A stretch of 64,000 nucleotides of DNA from Dysidea avara. Taxonomy: Eukaryota; Porifera; Demospongiae; Dictyoceratida; Dysideidae. Shown piece by piece: positions 34,179-45,485 of this stretch. A model generated the notes under the pieces. It was not told the origin of the DNA and made no database searches. It saw only the letters and a program-made list of their open reading frames with translations. Numbering within the stretch: the first letter of the stretch is position 1; each line of letters opens with the position of its first letter. The DNA lies in NCBI RefSeq assembly GCF_963678975.1, contig NC_089275.1:17806220-17870219 (forward strand). The letters are read 5' to 3'. The position numbers and the translations under genes were made by a program.

Positions 34179-34707
34179 CAGGTTTTGGCAATTGAATCCA
34201 TTGCTTTTGAAATTGAATTCAACCCGTTGGAAAATGAATTCGTGCTTTGGCAATTGAATTCATTGCTTTGACAATTCAATTTATCCGTAACAAGATTGGC
34301 AGCTGGAGAAAACATGAAAACAAGATGAAGCAGTTGCTACAAGATCTTGCTCAGGTAAAATTGTTGTAAACAACTCTTTATAAGATGATAATTCTTCCAC
34401 TACAACTTCTTCAGCAACATTTGCAACTGTACTATGCCATTATCAATGGGAGTGGTCATCCACGAACAAGCTAATTAACTTGCCTGACAGTTATCAGCTT
34501 CCTGTACAAAAAGCTTCAATTACTTTCTAGTGTCTCAAGCATAACTCTCCATGGCAAAAATGAGTCACTTCATAACTATGATGAGTGGTTGCTTTCTTGA
34601 AGATCATTTAAGTACTGTATGATGAACTCTTGTGCCAATGTGACGAATTCAATTGCCAAAGTGATGAATTCAATTGCCAAAGCAACAAATTCAATTGCCA
34701 AAACCTG
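34179..34707. mobile_element. Inverted-repeat element with TTGGCAATTGAATTC subrepeats
   Basis: The left end CAGGTTTTGGCAATTGAAT continues as several copies of a unit near GCTTTGGCAATTGAATTCAT. The right end is the complement (ATTCAATTGCCAAAACCTG). The centre holds a short exon-like stretch (ENKMKQLLQDLAQ before GTAAAA) of doubtful meaning. Only 13 bases separate it from the next MITE. Confidence 0.7.
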
Positions 34708-34720
34708 TAATAAATGCATA

Positions 34721-34971
34721 TGTGACCGGATTTGCAAAAAGGTACCTTTTCCACACATTTGACATACCAGCTAATAAAATGATGTAACACTTGACTCCTT
34801 TTACTGATTAGCTTGCTCTAAGTATCAAAATGTAGCCAGATACTGTAGCTACATTCACTGACATTTTTAAGCAATTATATGCCATGATCAAAAAGTTATG
34901 AAGCTTTAAAGTTCAAAAAATGGGTCAAATTTTGTGTGTGGAAAAGGTACCTTTTCGCAAATCCGGTCACA
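34721..34971. mobile_element. TGTGACCGGATTTGC MITE, 251 bp
   Basis: Ends TGTGACCGGATTTGCAAAAA and complement, then GGTACCTTTTCCACACA. TA flanks both sides (34719-34720 and 34972-34973), as for Tc1/mariner-type or related MITEs. It has the same length and end as the 29199 and 54363 elements but a different interior. Confidence 0.85.
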
Positions 34972-34973
34972 TA

Positions 34974-35783
34974 TTTATCCTGTGTAACAGTTGCTGTATA
35001 CACTATACATACATGTAACAACAACATTCTATAGGTCATACATGTATGTCTCTGTTTTGCAATTTGCTTGTAGGCCTGACACAAAAATCAAATATTCCTT
35101 TAAGCACATCCCAAAAGCTTACAGTACTAATATCATTCTTATTTTATTCTTGTACAGTACCTTACCTTTCAAGTAAAGCTTGTTTTGCTTTACCCAAGTA
35201 TGCTGTTAAGTCAACCTAATTCAATCACGTATCTACTTTCATGAGCTTAAAAGAAAGCTTTCCACCAGCCTTCTAGCTTACTAACACATTTTGCAGCTAG
35301 ACAACCTCAAAACAAAATGCTGTTATGGCCAAACTGTAGTGATTAACTGATATAAGGAAGCTTAAAGACAATTATAAAAGTCTGTATTAGTAGAGCAGTA
35401 TAGCTAGCAAAAATGAGCAAATTGTGCACTTTGTGCAAAAGTATGAAACTTTGCACACAGTCCCTACCTACATGAATTGTATTGTGAAAAAGTACCATAA
35501 CTTTGAAATGGAATATGCTATGAACTTGCAACAAGTATCAACTTGTTTCTTTGATAATGACCTTCAATTTGGCGCCTAATTTAAACAAATTGATTGTTGT
35601 ATGAGTGATATATATAGACAAAGGTCACCATTTTGGGGCATAAAATGAACTGTAGAGGACACCAAATGTCAAATCTGTGATGGCTCCATATCTCACCCAA
35701 CAGCAAATTCATATAAATTCAAACTGTTCATGCAATTATACTCTTTATCTACAATCTTGTTTGCCACTCAATTTATATATATA
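34974..35783. other. Non-coding; ends in a TA tract
   Basis: No exon recognised. The (TA)n at 35773-35783 is where the first head element begins. Confidence 0.4.
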
Positions 35784-36575
35784 TCAAGACACACGGTAGT
35801 GTGTCGTGCGGCCCAAGAAGTCGGCGCGCCACACAGTGAGTATATTAACAGGAAGAAAGAAAACGCAATTTTCACACCTATGTAGCTCTGTGATCCCTAA
35901 TCCGATTGGAACCAAATTTTCTAGAGACGTGCCCCCCAGTTAGGGGAGTCTACATACCAAATTTGAAGAAAATCGCTCCAGCCATTTCCGAGATACGAGC
36001 GAACAAAATTTCATTTCAATTTCTTCGTTTTTTTCTTCTTCATCTTCATTTCGCACACTTCGCACAATTCGCCATAAAACACGAATGCGTGCTCGGATTG
36101 GGCTGAAATTTGGCACACTTAAAGGGCTCAGTATGGCGGATCTCCGTACCAACTTTGGTAGGAATCCGATAAACATCCACGGAGTTATGACCGATTACTT
36201 GCGTAAAATAAGGTCGAAGGTCTGTCACACCTACAGGGTAAACCCCTTGGAGGAATCGGTTGAAAATTGATATGTAGATGGAGCAACCATCGTAGGAGTA
36301 CCTTTTTGTGGTTTGAAAGGAATCGGGATAAAGACCATGGAGATATGACATAAAACCCAACCTGTGTCAAAATTATGCGATCGATTTTTATGAATAAAAA
36401 AACTATTATTTTTCGTGTCTACCAGGCAAACCGCTTAGACCAACGAGCTGAAAATCAGTATGTAGCTGGAATAATCATCATAGAAAGTCCTTGCAGTAGT
36501 ACAGAAGAATCGGATTACAAATCACTGAGTTATGATTCGAAAGGCAACTACGTGCAGCAAATGCGAGATCGAGAT
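35784..36575 (+). mobile_element. Head unit 1 of the satellite-bearing element
   Basis: It starts TCAAGACACACGGTAG after an A in a TA tract. The hairpin GACACAC/GTGTGTC lies within the first 20 bases, followed by GTGCGGCCCAAGAAG and GGCGCGCCACAC. About 790 bases of conserved non-coding sequence follow (for example CCAGCCATTTCCGAGATACG and GAGTTATGACC). Open frames differ between copies, so it is not coding. It is interrupted at its 3' end by the LINE fragment. Confidence 0.85.
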
Positions 36576-37228
36576 GTTATGTTATGTTACGTTATTATCA
36601 ATTTTGTCAAAAGACCGGGTTGTACAAAAGGACAAGCCTGTAGGCGTACTTCCCACAAAAAGCACATACACACCAGAAATTACAAAAACAATGACATAAG
36701 CAAATACACCTGTAAAACAAAACTACTACAAGAACAAAAATAAATACTAACAAAACAAGAACATTAAGTATACAGAAGATTCAAAAAAGAAAACGACGGA
36801 GGGCTAAACGGAACAAGGGTGGCTGTTTAATTCGCAGGATGGTATGGGATATGGTATTCCACAGAAATGGGCTGTTCACAAAGAAAGAGTAACGAAACGA
36901 ATTGATAGACGATATCACAGGCCGGAGAGATAGAGGGTGACACCTTGTGGGAGCTTGGGACAACTGAAAATGTTCACTAAATGGTAAGGAATTCCTGTGG
37001 TAGAGACTATCATGAATGCAACAAATAGTAAAGTAGTTGTGACGCTGTTGAATGGTAGGCCACTTTAATGCTTGGATGCATTCGTCAGAAGACTTACTCC
37101 AACAGTGAGATGAAGGAATCCACCTACTATTGGAAACCCAACGGGCAGCTCTACGCTGAACAGATTCCAGAGCATTGATGTTTTTAGCAGTATGAGGATG
37201 CCAAACTGGACTGGCATATTCCATAACA
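36576..37228 (-). mobile_element. 5'-truncated LINE in the head/satellite junction
   Basis: The minus-strand frame 37251-36781 reads the C-terminal tail of a non-LTR reverse transcriptase: MEYASPVWHPHTAKNINALE, SVQRRAARWV, then a short WNTISHTILR-like piece. The 3' end is an ATAAC repeat at 36576-36595. AGAT occurs at both borders (36572-36575 and 37229-37232), a 4 bp target duplication. The uninterrupted head-junction at 61650-61670 shows the empty site. Confidence 0.85.
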
Positions 37229-40200
37229 AGATACTCTAATAGAACAGTCACCCTAATAAAGCATTCGGCTGCATTTATAATTTACTCAGTAATATTACAT
37301 TGCAAGTTATTCTGTAGAGAATTCAGCTACAAACAAGTCACCCTGTAGTCAGATCAGCTAGAAGAAGGTACCTTATAGAGGGTTCAGCTACAAAGAAGCC
37401 ATCATGTAGAGAGTTCAGCTCAAATAAATCACCCTGTAGAGAATTCAGCTACAAACAAATTACCCTGTAGAGAGATCAGCTAGAAGAAGTTACCTTGTAC
37501 AGAGTTCAGTTACAAAGAAACAATCATGCAAAGAGTTTAGCTGCAAACAAATCACCCAGTAGAAAGTTCCGCTATGAACAGATCACACTGTAGAGAGTTC
37601 AGTTAGAAACAAGTCATCCTGTAGATTGTTCAGCTAGAAGAAGTCACTTTGTAGAGAGTTCAGCTACAAAGAAACCACCATGTAAGAAAGTTCAGCTGCA
37701 AACAAATCACCTGTAGAGAGTTCAGCTAGGAACAAGTCACCCTGTACAGAGATCAGCTAGAAACAAGTCATCCTGTAGAGAGTTTAGCTAGAAGAAATTA
37801 CATTGTAGAAAGTTCAGCTACAAAGAAACTACCATGTAGAGAGTTCAGCTGCAAACAAATCGCCCTGTAGAGTATTTAGCTACACACAAATCACCCTGTA
37901 GAAAGATCAGCTAGAAGAAGTTACCTTGTAGAGAGTTCAGCTAGAAACAAGTCACCATGTAGAGAGATCAGCTAGAAACAGGCCACCCGTAGAGAGTCCA
38001 GCTAGAAGAAGTTACATTGTAGAGAGTTCAGCTACAAAGAACTACCATGTAGAGAGTTCAGCTACAAACAAATCGCCCTGCAGAGAATTCAGCTACAAAC
38101 AAATCACCCTGTAGAAAGATCAGCTAGAAGAAGTTACCTTGTAGAGAGATTCAGCTACAAATAAGTCACCCTGTAGAGAGTTAAACTAGAAACAAGTCAC
38201 TATGTAGAGAGATCAGCTAGAAACAAGCCACCCATAGAGAGTTCAGCTAGAAGAAATTACATTGTAGAGAGTTCAGCTCCAAAGAAACTACCATGTAGAG
38301 AGTTCAGCTGCAAACAAATCGCCCTGCAGAGAATTCAGCTACAAACAAACCACCCTGTAGAAAAATTAGCTAGAAGAAGTTATCTTGTAGAGAGTTCAAC
38401 TACAAACAAATCACCCTGTAGAGAGTTCAGCTACAAACAAGTCACTTTGTAGAGAGTTAAGCTAGAAGAAGTTACATTGTAGAGAATTCAGCTCCAAAGA
38501 AACTACCATGTAGAGAGTTCAGCTGCAAACAAATTGCCCTGTAGAGCATTCACCTACAAACAAATCATCCTGTAGAAAGGCCAGCTAGAAGAAGTTACCT
38601 TATAGAGAGTTCAGCTACAAACAAATCACCCTGTAGAGAGTTCAGCTAGAAAAAAGTCACCAGTAGAGAGATCAGCTAGAAACAAGTCATCCTGTAGAGA
38701 GTTCAGCTAGAAGAAGTTACATTGTACAGAGTTCAGCTACAAAGAAACTATCATGTAGAGAGTTCAGCTTCAAACAAATTGCCCTGTAGAGAATTCAGCT
38801 ACAAACAAATCACCCTGTAGAAAGATCAGCTAGAAGAAGTTACCTTGTACAGAGTTCAGCTACAAACAAATCACCCTGTGGAGAGTTCAGCTAGAAACAA
38901 GTCACCCTGTAGAGAGATCAGTTAGAAACAAGCCACCCGTAGAGAGTTCAGCTAGAAGAAGTTACATTGTAGAGAGTTCAGCAGTTTAGCTGCAAATAAA
39001 TCACCCTGTAGAGAATTCAGCTACAAACAAATCACCCTGTAGAAAGATCAGCTAGAAGAAGTTACCTTGTAGAGAGTTCAGCTACAAACAAATCACCCTG
39101 TAGAGAGTTCAGCTACAAACAAGTCACCCTGTAGAGAGATCAGCTAGAAACAAGCCACCCGTAGAGAGTTCAGCTAGAAGAAGTTACATTGTAGAGAGTT
39201 CAGCAGTTTAGCTGCAATTAAATCGTCCTGTAGAGAATTCAGCTACAAACAAATCACCCTGTAGAAAGATCAGCTAGAAGAAGTTACCTTGTAGAGAGTT
39301 CAACTACAAACAAATCACCCTGTAGAAAGTTCAGCTACAAACAAGTCATTTTGTAGAGAGTTCAGCTAGAAGAAGTTACATTGTAGAGAATTCAGCTCCA
39401 AAGAAACTACCATGTAGAGAGTTCAGCTGCAAACAAATTGCCCTGTAGAGAATTCACCTACAAACAAATCATCCTGTAGAAAGGTCAGCTAGAAGAAGTT
39501 ACCTTGTAGAGAGTTCAGCTACAAACAAATCACCCTGTAGAGAGTTTAGCTAGAAAAAAGTCACCAGTAGAGAGATCAGCTAGAAACAAGTCATCCTGTA
39601 GAGAGTTCAGCTAGAAGAAGTTACATTGTACAGAGTTCAGCTACAAAGAAACTACCATGTAGAGAGTTCAGCTGCAAACAAATCGCCCTGTAGAGTATTT
39701 AGCTACACACAAATCACCCTGTAGAAAGATCAGCTAGAAGAAGTTACCTTATAGAGAGTTCAGCTAGAAACAAGTCACCCTGTAGAGAGATCAGCTAGAA
39801 ACAGGCCACCCGTAGAGAGTCCAGCTAGAAGAAGTTACATTGTAGAGAGTTCAGCTACAAAGAAACTACCATGTAGAGAGTTCAGCTACAAACAAATCGC
39901 CCTGCAGAGAATTCAGCTACAAACAAATCACCCTGTAGAAAGATTAGCTAGAAGAAGTTACCTTGTAGAGAGTTCAACTACAAACAAATCACCCTGTAGA
40001 GAGTTCAGCTAAAAACAAGTTACCTTGTAGAGAGTTCAGCTACAAAGAAACTACCATGTAGAGAGTTCAGCTGCAACAAATCACCTGTACAGAATTCAGC
40101 TACAAACAAATCACCCTGTAGAAAGATCAGCTAGAAGAAATTACCTTGTAGATAGTTCAGCTACAAACAAATCACCCTGTAGAAAGATCAGTTAGAAGAA

Positions 40201-40550
40201 GTTACTTTGTAGAGAGTTCAGCTACAAAAAAACCACCATGTAGAGAGTTCAGCTGCAAAGAAATCACCCTGTAGAAAATTCAGCCACAAACAAATTACCC
40301 TGGAGAAAGATCAGTTAGAAGAAGTTACCTCGTAGAGAGTTCAGCTACAAAGAAACCATTCTGTAAAGAGCTCAGCTACAAACAGATCACCTGTACAGAA
40401 TTCAGCTACAAACAAATCACCCTGTAGAGAGATCAGCTAGAAGAAGTTACCTTGTAGATCGTTCAGCTACAAACAATTCACCCTGTAGAGAGAGCATCTA
40501 GAAGAAGTCACCTTGTAGAGTGTTCAGTTACAAAGAAACCACCATCTAGA
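37229..40550 (+). repeat. Satellite array 1, 30-31 bp monomer
   Basis: The monomer is TGTAGAGAGTTCAGCTA followed by 13-14 bases drawn from a few recurring versions: CAAACAAATCACCC, GAAGAAGTTACCT, CAAAGAAACYACCA, GAAACAAGTCACCC and GCAAACAAATCGCCC. Higher-order repeats are visible: marker monomers recur at 215-222 bases (38276/38491, 38981/39203) and about 904 bases (38491/39395). The first monomers are degenerate and follow the junction motif ACTCTAATAGAACAGTCACC. Confidence 0.95.
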
Positions 40551-40725
40551 TTTCTGTAATCAACATATGTATTATATATATAATTTGTGCATTTGCTGAT
40601 AAAATATTTAAAGTACATCTTCTTCATCTTTTCTTCTTCCTGTGATAAAGAAAAAGAAGATAGGTTATAAAGTCTCAAAGCCGGCCATAGTTGGGGTATA
40701 CAAATACAAATACAAAAAGAAATGA
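40551..40725 (+). repeat. Tail unit following the satellite
   Basis: TCTGTAATCAA, an AT tract, TTCTTCTTCCTGTGATAAAG, AAAGCCGGCC and TATACAAATACAAAAAG-type blocks. It recurs at 45486-45620, inverted at 45838-45970, and at 59985-60114, each time abutting the same palindromic MITE. Confidence 0.75.
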
Positions 40726-41058
40726 AATCTAATCCAAAACAGCCAAGCTGTAAAAAAAGTGTGCGGCCCTTTAAAAGGCTGTGGTGAAAAAAGATGTGAA
40801 ATCCAAGGTGGCGGCCAAGAAATGGCTGTGATGGTACGTAGGTTAATGGTAAAAATTTTAATAAAGCAATTCAGGTGAATTTTGTGCCAAGACCAAGCGG
40901 CACCAAATTCACCTGAATTTTCGTTATTAAAATTTTTACCATTAACCTACCATCACAGCCATTTCTTGGCCGCCACCTTGGATTTCACATTTTTTTTCAC
41001 CATAGCCTTTTTAAGGGCCGCAAACTTTTTTTACAGCTTGGCTGTTTTGGATTAGATA
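40726..41058. mobile_element. Palindromic MITE (ATCTAATCCAAAACAGCC), complete copy
   Basis: Arms of about 155 bases: ATCTAATCCAAAACAGCCAA, GGTGGCGGCCAAGAAATGGC, ATTCAGGTGAATT, and complement. The loop reads GTGCCAAGACCAAGCGGCAC. Other copies: 45331-45485 (left arm only), 45621-45837 (centre lost), 60115-60422 (complete), and a right-end scrap at about 42880-42920. Confidence 0.9.
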
Positions 41059-41068
41059 TATATATATA

Positions 41069-41569
41069 TCAAGACACACGGTATGTCGTGCGGCCCAAGA
41101 AGCCGGCGCGCCACACCATGAGTATATTGACAGGAAGAAAAAAAACATCATTTCACACCGTTGCGTCTCGGTGATCTCTTATCCGATTGGAACCAAATTA
41201 TGCTACAGAGTTACCTGCCAGCCAGGGGAGTCTACATTCCAAATTTGAAGGACATCGCTCCAGCCATTTCCAAGATACGAGCTACCAAAGTTTCGATTTT
41301 TTTTTCTTCTTTGTGTTTTCGCATGCTTGAAAAAATTGCTATAAAACGCAAACGCGTACTCCGATCGCCTTGAAATTATACATACAGAAAGGGACTCCAA
41401 AGGCGAATCCTATCATCAAATTTGGTGCAAATCTGATGAATGGTTCAGGAGTTATGACCAATTATTCGCATAAAACAAGATCGATTTGTTGTCACGCCTA
41501 CAGGGTAAACCGCTTCATGGAATGAGTTGAAAATTGCTATGTAGGCAAATTCGAGTTCGAGATACTCTA
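41069..41569 (+). mobile_element. Head unit 2, internally deleted
   Basis: Starts TCAAGACACACGG after a TA tract. The hairpin has lost several bases and about 270 bases before the junction motif are missing, compared with the copy at 60868-61665. Confidence 0.8.
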
Positions 41570-42875
41570 ATAGAACAATCACCCTAATAGAGCATTCAGC
41601 TAATTTATTTACTCCACTATAGAATTCTATTACATTGCAAGTTATTCTGTAGGGAGTTCAGCTGCAAACAGTTAATCTTATAGACAGTTCAGCAAGAAGC
41701 AAGTCACCCTGTGGAGAGTTAAGCTACAAATATATCACTGTAGAGATTCAGGACATTACAGTCACACTGAAGAGATTTCAGCTATAAACAAGTCATGCAC
41801 CCTGTAGAGAGTTCACCTACAATTAAGTCACTCTCTAGAGAATTCAGCTACACACAAGTCACTGTGGAGAGAGTTCAGCTACAAACAAATTACCCTGTGG
41901 AGAGGTCAACTACAAACAAAACACTTTGCAGAGAGTTCAGCTACAAACAAATCAGCCTTTAGAGTGATCAGCAACAAACAAATCAACTTGTAGAGAGATC
42001 AGCTAGAAACAAATCAGTCTGCAGAGAGATCAGCTACAAACAAATCAGCTTTTAGAGAGATCAGTTACACACAAATCAACCTGTAGGGAGATAAGCTAGA
42101 AACAAATCACCCAGTAGAGAGTTCAGCTACAAAAAATCACCTTGTAGAGACATCAGCTAGAAACTAGACACAATGTAAGGAGTTCAGCTACAAGTAAATC
42201 ACCCTGTAGAGAGTTCAGCTAAAATAAATCAACCTGCAGAGAGATCAGCGACAAACAAATCACCTTATAGAGAGTTCAGTTACAAACAAATTACCCTGTA
42301 GAGAGATCGGCTACAAACACATCAACCTGCAGAGAGATCAGCTACACGCAAATCAACTTGTAGAGAGATCAGCTACAAACAAATCACCCTGTAGAGAGAT
42401 CCGATAGAAACTAGGCACAATGTAAGGAGTTCAACTACAAGCAAATAACCCTGTAGAGCGATCAGCTAGAAACAAATCACCCTGAAGAGAGGTCAGCTAC
42501 AAACAAATCACCCTGTAGAGAGATCAGCTACAAAAAAATCACCCTGAAGAGAGATAAGCTAGAAACAAATCACCCTGTAGAGAGTTCAGTTACAAAAAAA
42601 TTCACCCTGTAGAGACATCAGCTAGAAACTTGACACAATGTAAGGAGTTCAGCTACAAGCAAATCACCCTGTAGAGAGTTCAGCTACAAACAAATCAACC
42701 TGCAGAGAGATCAGCTACAAACAAATCACCTTATAGAGAGTTCAGCTAGAAACAAATCACCCTGTAGAGAGATCAGCTAGAAACAAATCACCCTGTAGAG
42801 AGTTCAGCTACAAACAAATCACCTTGTAGAGAGATTGGCTACAAACAAATCACTCTGCAGAGAGATCAGCTAGTA
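41570..42875 (+). repeat. Satellite array 2
   Basis: Begins with the junction motif (GATACTCTAATAGAACAATC), then 31 bp monomers richer in AGAGATCAGCTA versions. It ends against a scrap of the palindromic MITE. Confidence 0.9.
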
Positions 42876-43009
42876 GCTGCACACTATTTTACAGTTTGGC
42901 TGCTTTTGATTAGATAAATAACTGCTGAAGATAGTTTTGTTCCTATTACAAAGACATAATTATAGACAACAAGATCTGGGTTTTTCCTTTAAATCTGATT
43001 TAATAATTT

Positions 43010-43570
43010 GTGAACTTATCTAGAATATTGTTCATAAGGCTAACATTCTTACTGGAATTTTAAAGAGATAATTTGAATGTCTTGGCTCTAACATGCTTTG
43101 GACATTGTATACCAGTTTAATCTAATCTGTCCTCTTCTAGAATATGCATCAATGATTTGGGACCGTTATCAGTTGCGTGATATATATATATACGTACATC
43201 TGTTAGAGTAGGTTCAGGGATGAGTAACATGACTAGTCTTGCAACTCAAGGATGCCCCATATAACACTCTTAATCTATCAAGTTTGTTGTATAGAAGATG
43301 TAGAATGGACATGATAATAGTATGTAAGATGGTTTGAGGTGTGATGGAACTTCTTTGCCTTGTATGTCTAAAAGAAACAATGAATTTAAACTATACAAAC
43401 AGCATAGTCATCTCAACACCAGGAAATTTTCTCAGAGTTATTAACAATTATGTAACAGCCTTCCAAAGGACATAATACAGTCACTCAATGTTTTTTTTTT
43501 CTTTTTCAGTGAAGCGAAGACTTGATGAACATTGGCAACAGTATATGCAATAGATTTGTATTAGGAGTTG
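43010..43570 (+). pseudogene. Degenerate LINE reverse-transcriptase C-terminal fragment
   Basis: Plus-strand pieces in several frames: NIVHKANILTGILKR, LLEYASMIWDRYQ, LLYRRCRMDMIIVCKMV, an FLRVINNYVTAFQ region, and a KRRLDEHWQQYM-like end. This order is typical of the C-terminal part of CR1/L2-like ORF2. It lacks start, active site and intact frame. Confidence 0.65.
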
Positions 43571-43641
43571 GAATATAAGACATTTATCTTAACCACTGTA
43601 CAGTGTACCAAACAGTTATTACAATTAAACAGTAGTGTAGT

Positions 43642-44172
43642 TCCCCTATTAGAGCATTCAGTGAGTAGCAAGCTAGTCATCTAGTAGAGAGTTCAGCTAC
43701 ATACACTGATGTCACCCCGAAAGGAGTTCAGCTACAAACAAGGTTCCTGCAGTTACAAACAAGTCACCATAGAGAGAGTTCAGCCACAATGAAGTCATCC
43801 TGTATAGAGTTCAGCTACAAAAAAAGGCACCTGTAGAGAGTTCAGCTCAAACAAGCCACCCTGTAGATACTTCAGCTCCATAACAAGTCAAACTAGAGAA
43901 TTCGACTAACAAAAAGTCAACCTTAGAGAGTTATGCCACAACAAGTCATCCTGTAGAGTATACCAAAATTTACACTGAGAGTTTAGCTAGTTACAAGCAA
44001 CCTCATAGTAATCAGCTATAATCAAGTTACCATGTAGAGAGTTCAGCTACACCCTGTAGAGATTTCAGTCGTAAACAAGTAATTCTGTATAAAGAGTTTG
44101 GTTACAAAACAAGGCACCTTATAGAGGGTTCAGCTACACAACAAGTCAACCTAGAGACTTCAGCTAACAAGT
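43642..44172 (+). repeat. Satellite array 3, old and diverged
   Basis: It opens with CCCCTATTAGAGCATTCAG, close to the junction motif. The monomers are then more divergent, with many gaps. No head is attached. Confidence 0.8.
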
Positions 44173-44727
44173 CACATATGTCTGGTGCCATTCTATCCTT
44201 TGATGCAGTATGTATGGGTTCATGGGTCACAATTACATTACAAAACAGTAAACAACAAGTTCGCATCATAGAGATAAATATAATAAAACAAAGAAGTCAC
44301 TTGCACTTGCTGATACTATATTTCCCTGCATAGTCTTGTTATACTGTTATAAGACTGACTGTACACTAGTACAGCTGCAGGTGGAGATGACTTCCCTTGA
44401 TTATTACTTTTTTAATTGTATGATTGCTACAATTGTTAATTTTCCTTGTGCTGGATACCTCAAAATATGATCTGAATTTCAAGTAAAAAAAATTTAAATA
44501 TACATGTTAATCAGAAATAGCAAAGCTCTTTTGAAATGGTGTTACATGGACCTCCTGTAACCTCTGGATATACCACTAGCTAATTCCCAGTGTCTAGTTA
44601 CATACAGTGTGTACAAACCGTAAAAGCAGGTAGGTACATATACGTATTATACTAAACTTGCAAATAAACATACATACATCTCTTCTTGAGCATAAATTTA
44701 CAGCTGATTATATAATGCTGCACTCAC
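44173..44727. other. Unique DNA between arrays; presumed intron
   Basis: AT-rich, lies downstream of the donor of the exon at 44728-44940. No repeat family is recognised. Confidence 0.3.
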
Positions 44728-44940
44728 ACTTGTAGTTGCATCTTCAGTTTTGCCGTGATTATCAACGGTATTCTGCTTCAATTCCTTTTTTTTGACGTCA
44801 AACTCAATCTGAGGGGGTGAAACTGGAAATGGAAATCGTTTTTTCATTTCAGATCTCAGCTTATCATCGTCTTTTAGTAATTCAGTTATCCAATCACGCA
44901 AATATCCACGTGAGATAGTCCCAGTGGGTGGCCAACTATT
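44728..44940 (-). CDS. Putative exon inside the large inverted structure
   Basis: Acceptor GCATGTAG at 44941 and donor AGT/GTGAGT at 44727. It is 213 bp, 71 codons, phase 0 at both ends. The peptide begins NSWPPTGTISRGYLRDWITE, continues LLKDDDKLRSEMKKRFPF, then PPQIEFDVKKKELKQN, and is charged and largely helical in character. There is no stop, good codon texture and CpG retained. I do not recognise the family. It is the only coding-like sequence in the 14 kb repeat structure. Confidence 0.5.
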
Positions 44941-45330
44941 CTACATGCAGTCATAGCAAAATATCAATATGTATGGATTAATAAGATTTTATTATTATGA
45001 AATGCACCACACAGCTTTATGTAGTTACAGTAGTGAGAGTTTGGTTTCTGTAAGTTGAACATACTGTATATAGATACATACACAGCAAAAACAGTGTTCC
45101 AATACTACATATTCTAACCCCGTATTTATTCAGTATTGGAACAACTAATTTAAAAAACTCCCTATAACGAGACAAAACGAACCTCAAATCTATAAATGAC
45201 TCTAATGTTATTCACTATTTAGGGCTGTGTTCTATTTTTGCTTGAGCCTAGGTAGAATTTTTGGACTATTAGTTCCAACACCATGACATAGACAGAATAA
45301 ATACAGTCAGTATTTGTGTATGAATTATCT
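44941..45330. other. Unique DNA between exon and MITE
   Basis: Contains a pair GTTCCAATACT / AGTATTGGAAC at about 45095 and 45135 able to form a stem. Otherwise unremarkable. Confidence 0.35.
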
Positions 45331-45485
45331 AATCCAAAACAGCCAAGCTGTAAAAAAGGTGTGCGGCCCTCAAAAAGGCTATGTTGAAAAAAGATGTGAA
45401 ATCCAAGGTGGCGGCCAAGAAATGGCTGTGATGGTAGGTTAATGGTAAAAATTTTAATAATGACAATTCAGGTGAATTTTTGTGC
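45331..45485 (+). mobile_element. Left arm of the palindromic MITE
   Basis: Arm from ATCTAATCCAAAACAGCC to GTGCCGCTT, where it stops and the tail unit (CTGTAATCAA) begins. The same stop point is seen in the next copy (GTGCCGCTT at about 45774-45782). Confidence 0.8.

Noticed and set aside
35906-36370. Open frames in head unit 1 (and in 41161-41400, 49553-49774, 60956-61319)
   Set aside because: Different frames and strands are open in different copies, so the head is conserved as DNA or RNA, not as protein.
37229-40550. CRISPR-like array (constant repeat, variable spacer)
   Set aside because: The 'spacers' are 13-14 bases, recur many times in a few versions and themselves drift. The context is eukaryotic with no cas genes. 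It is a satellite.
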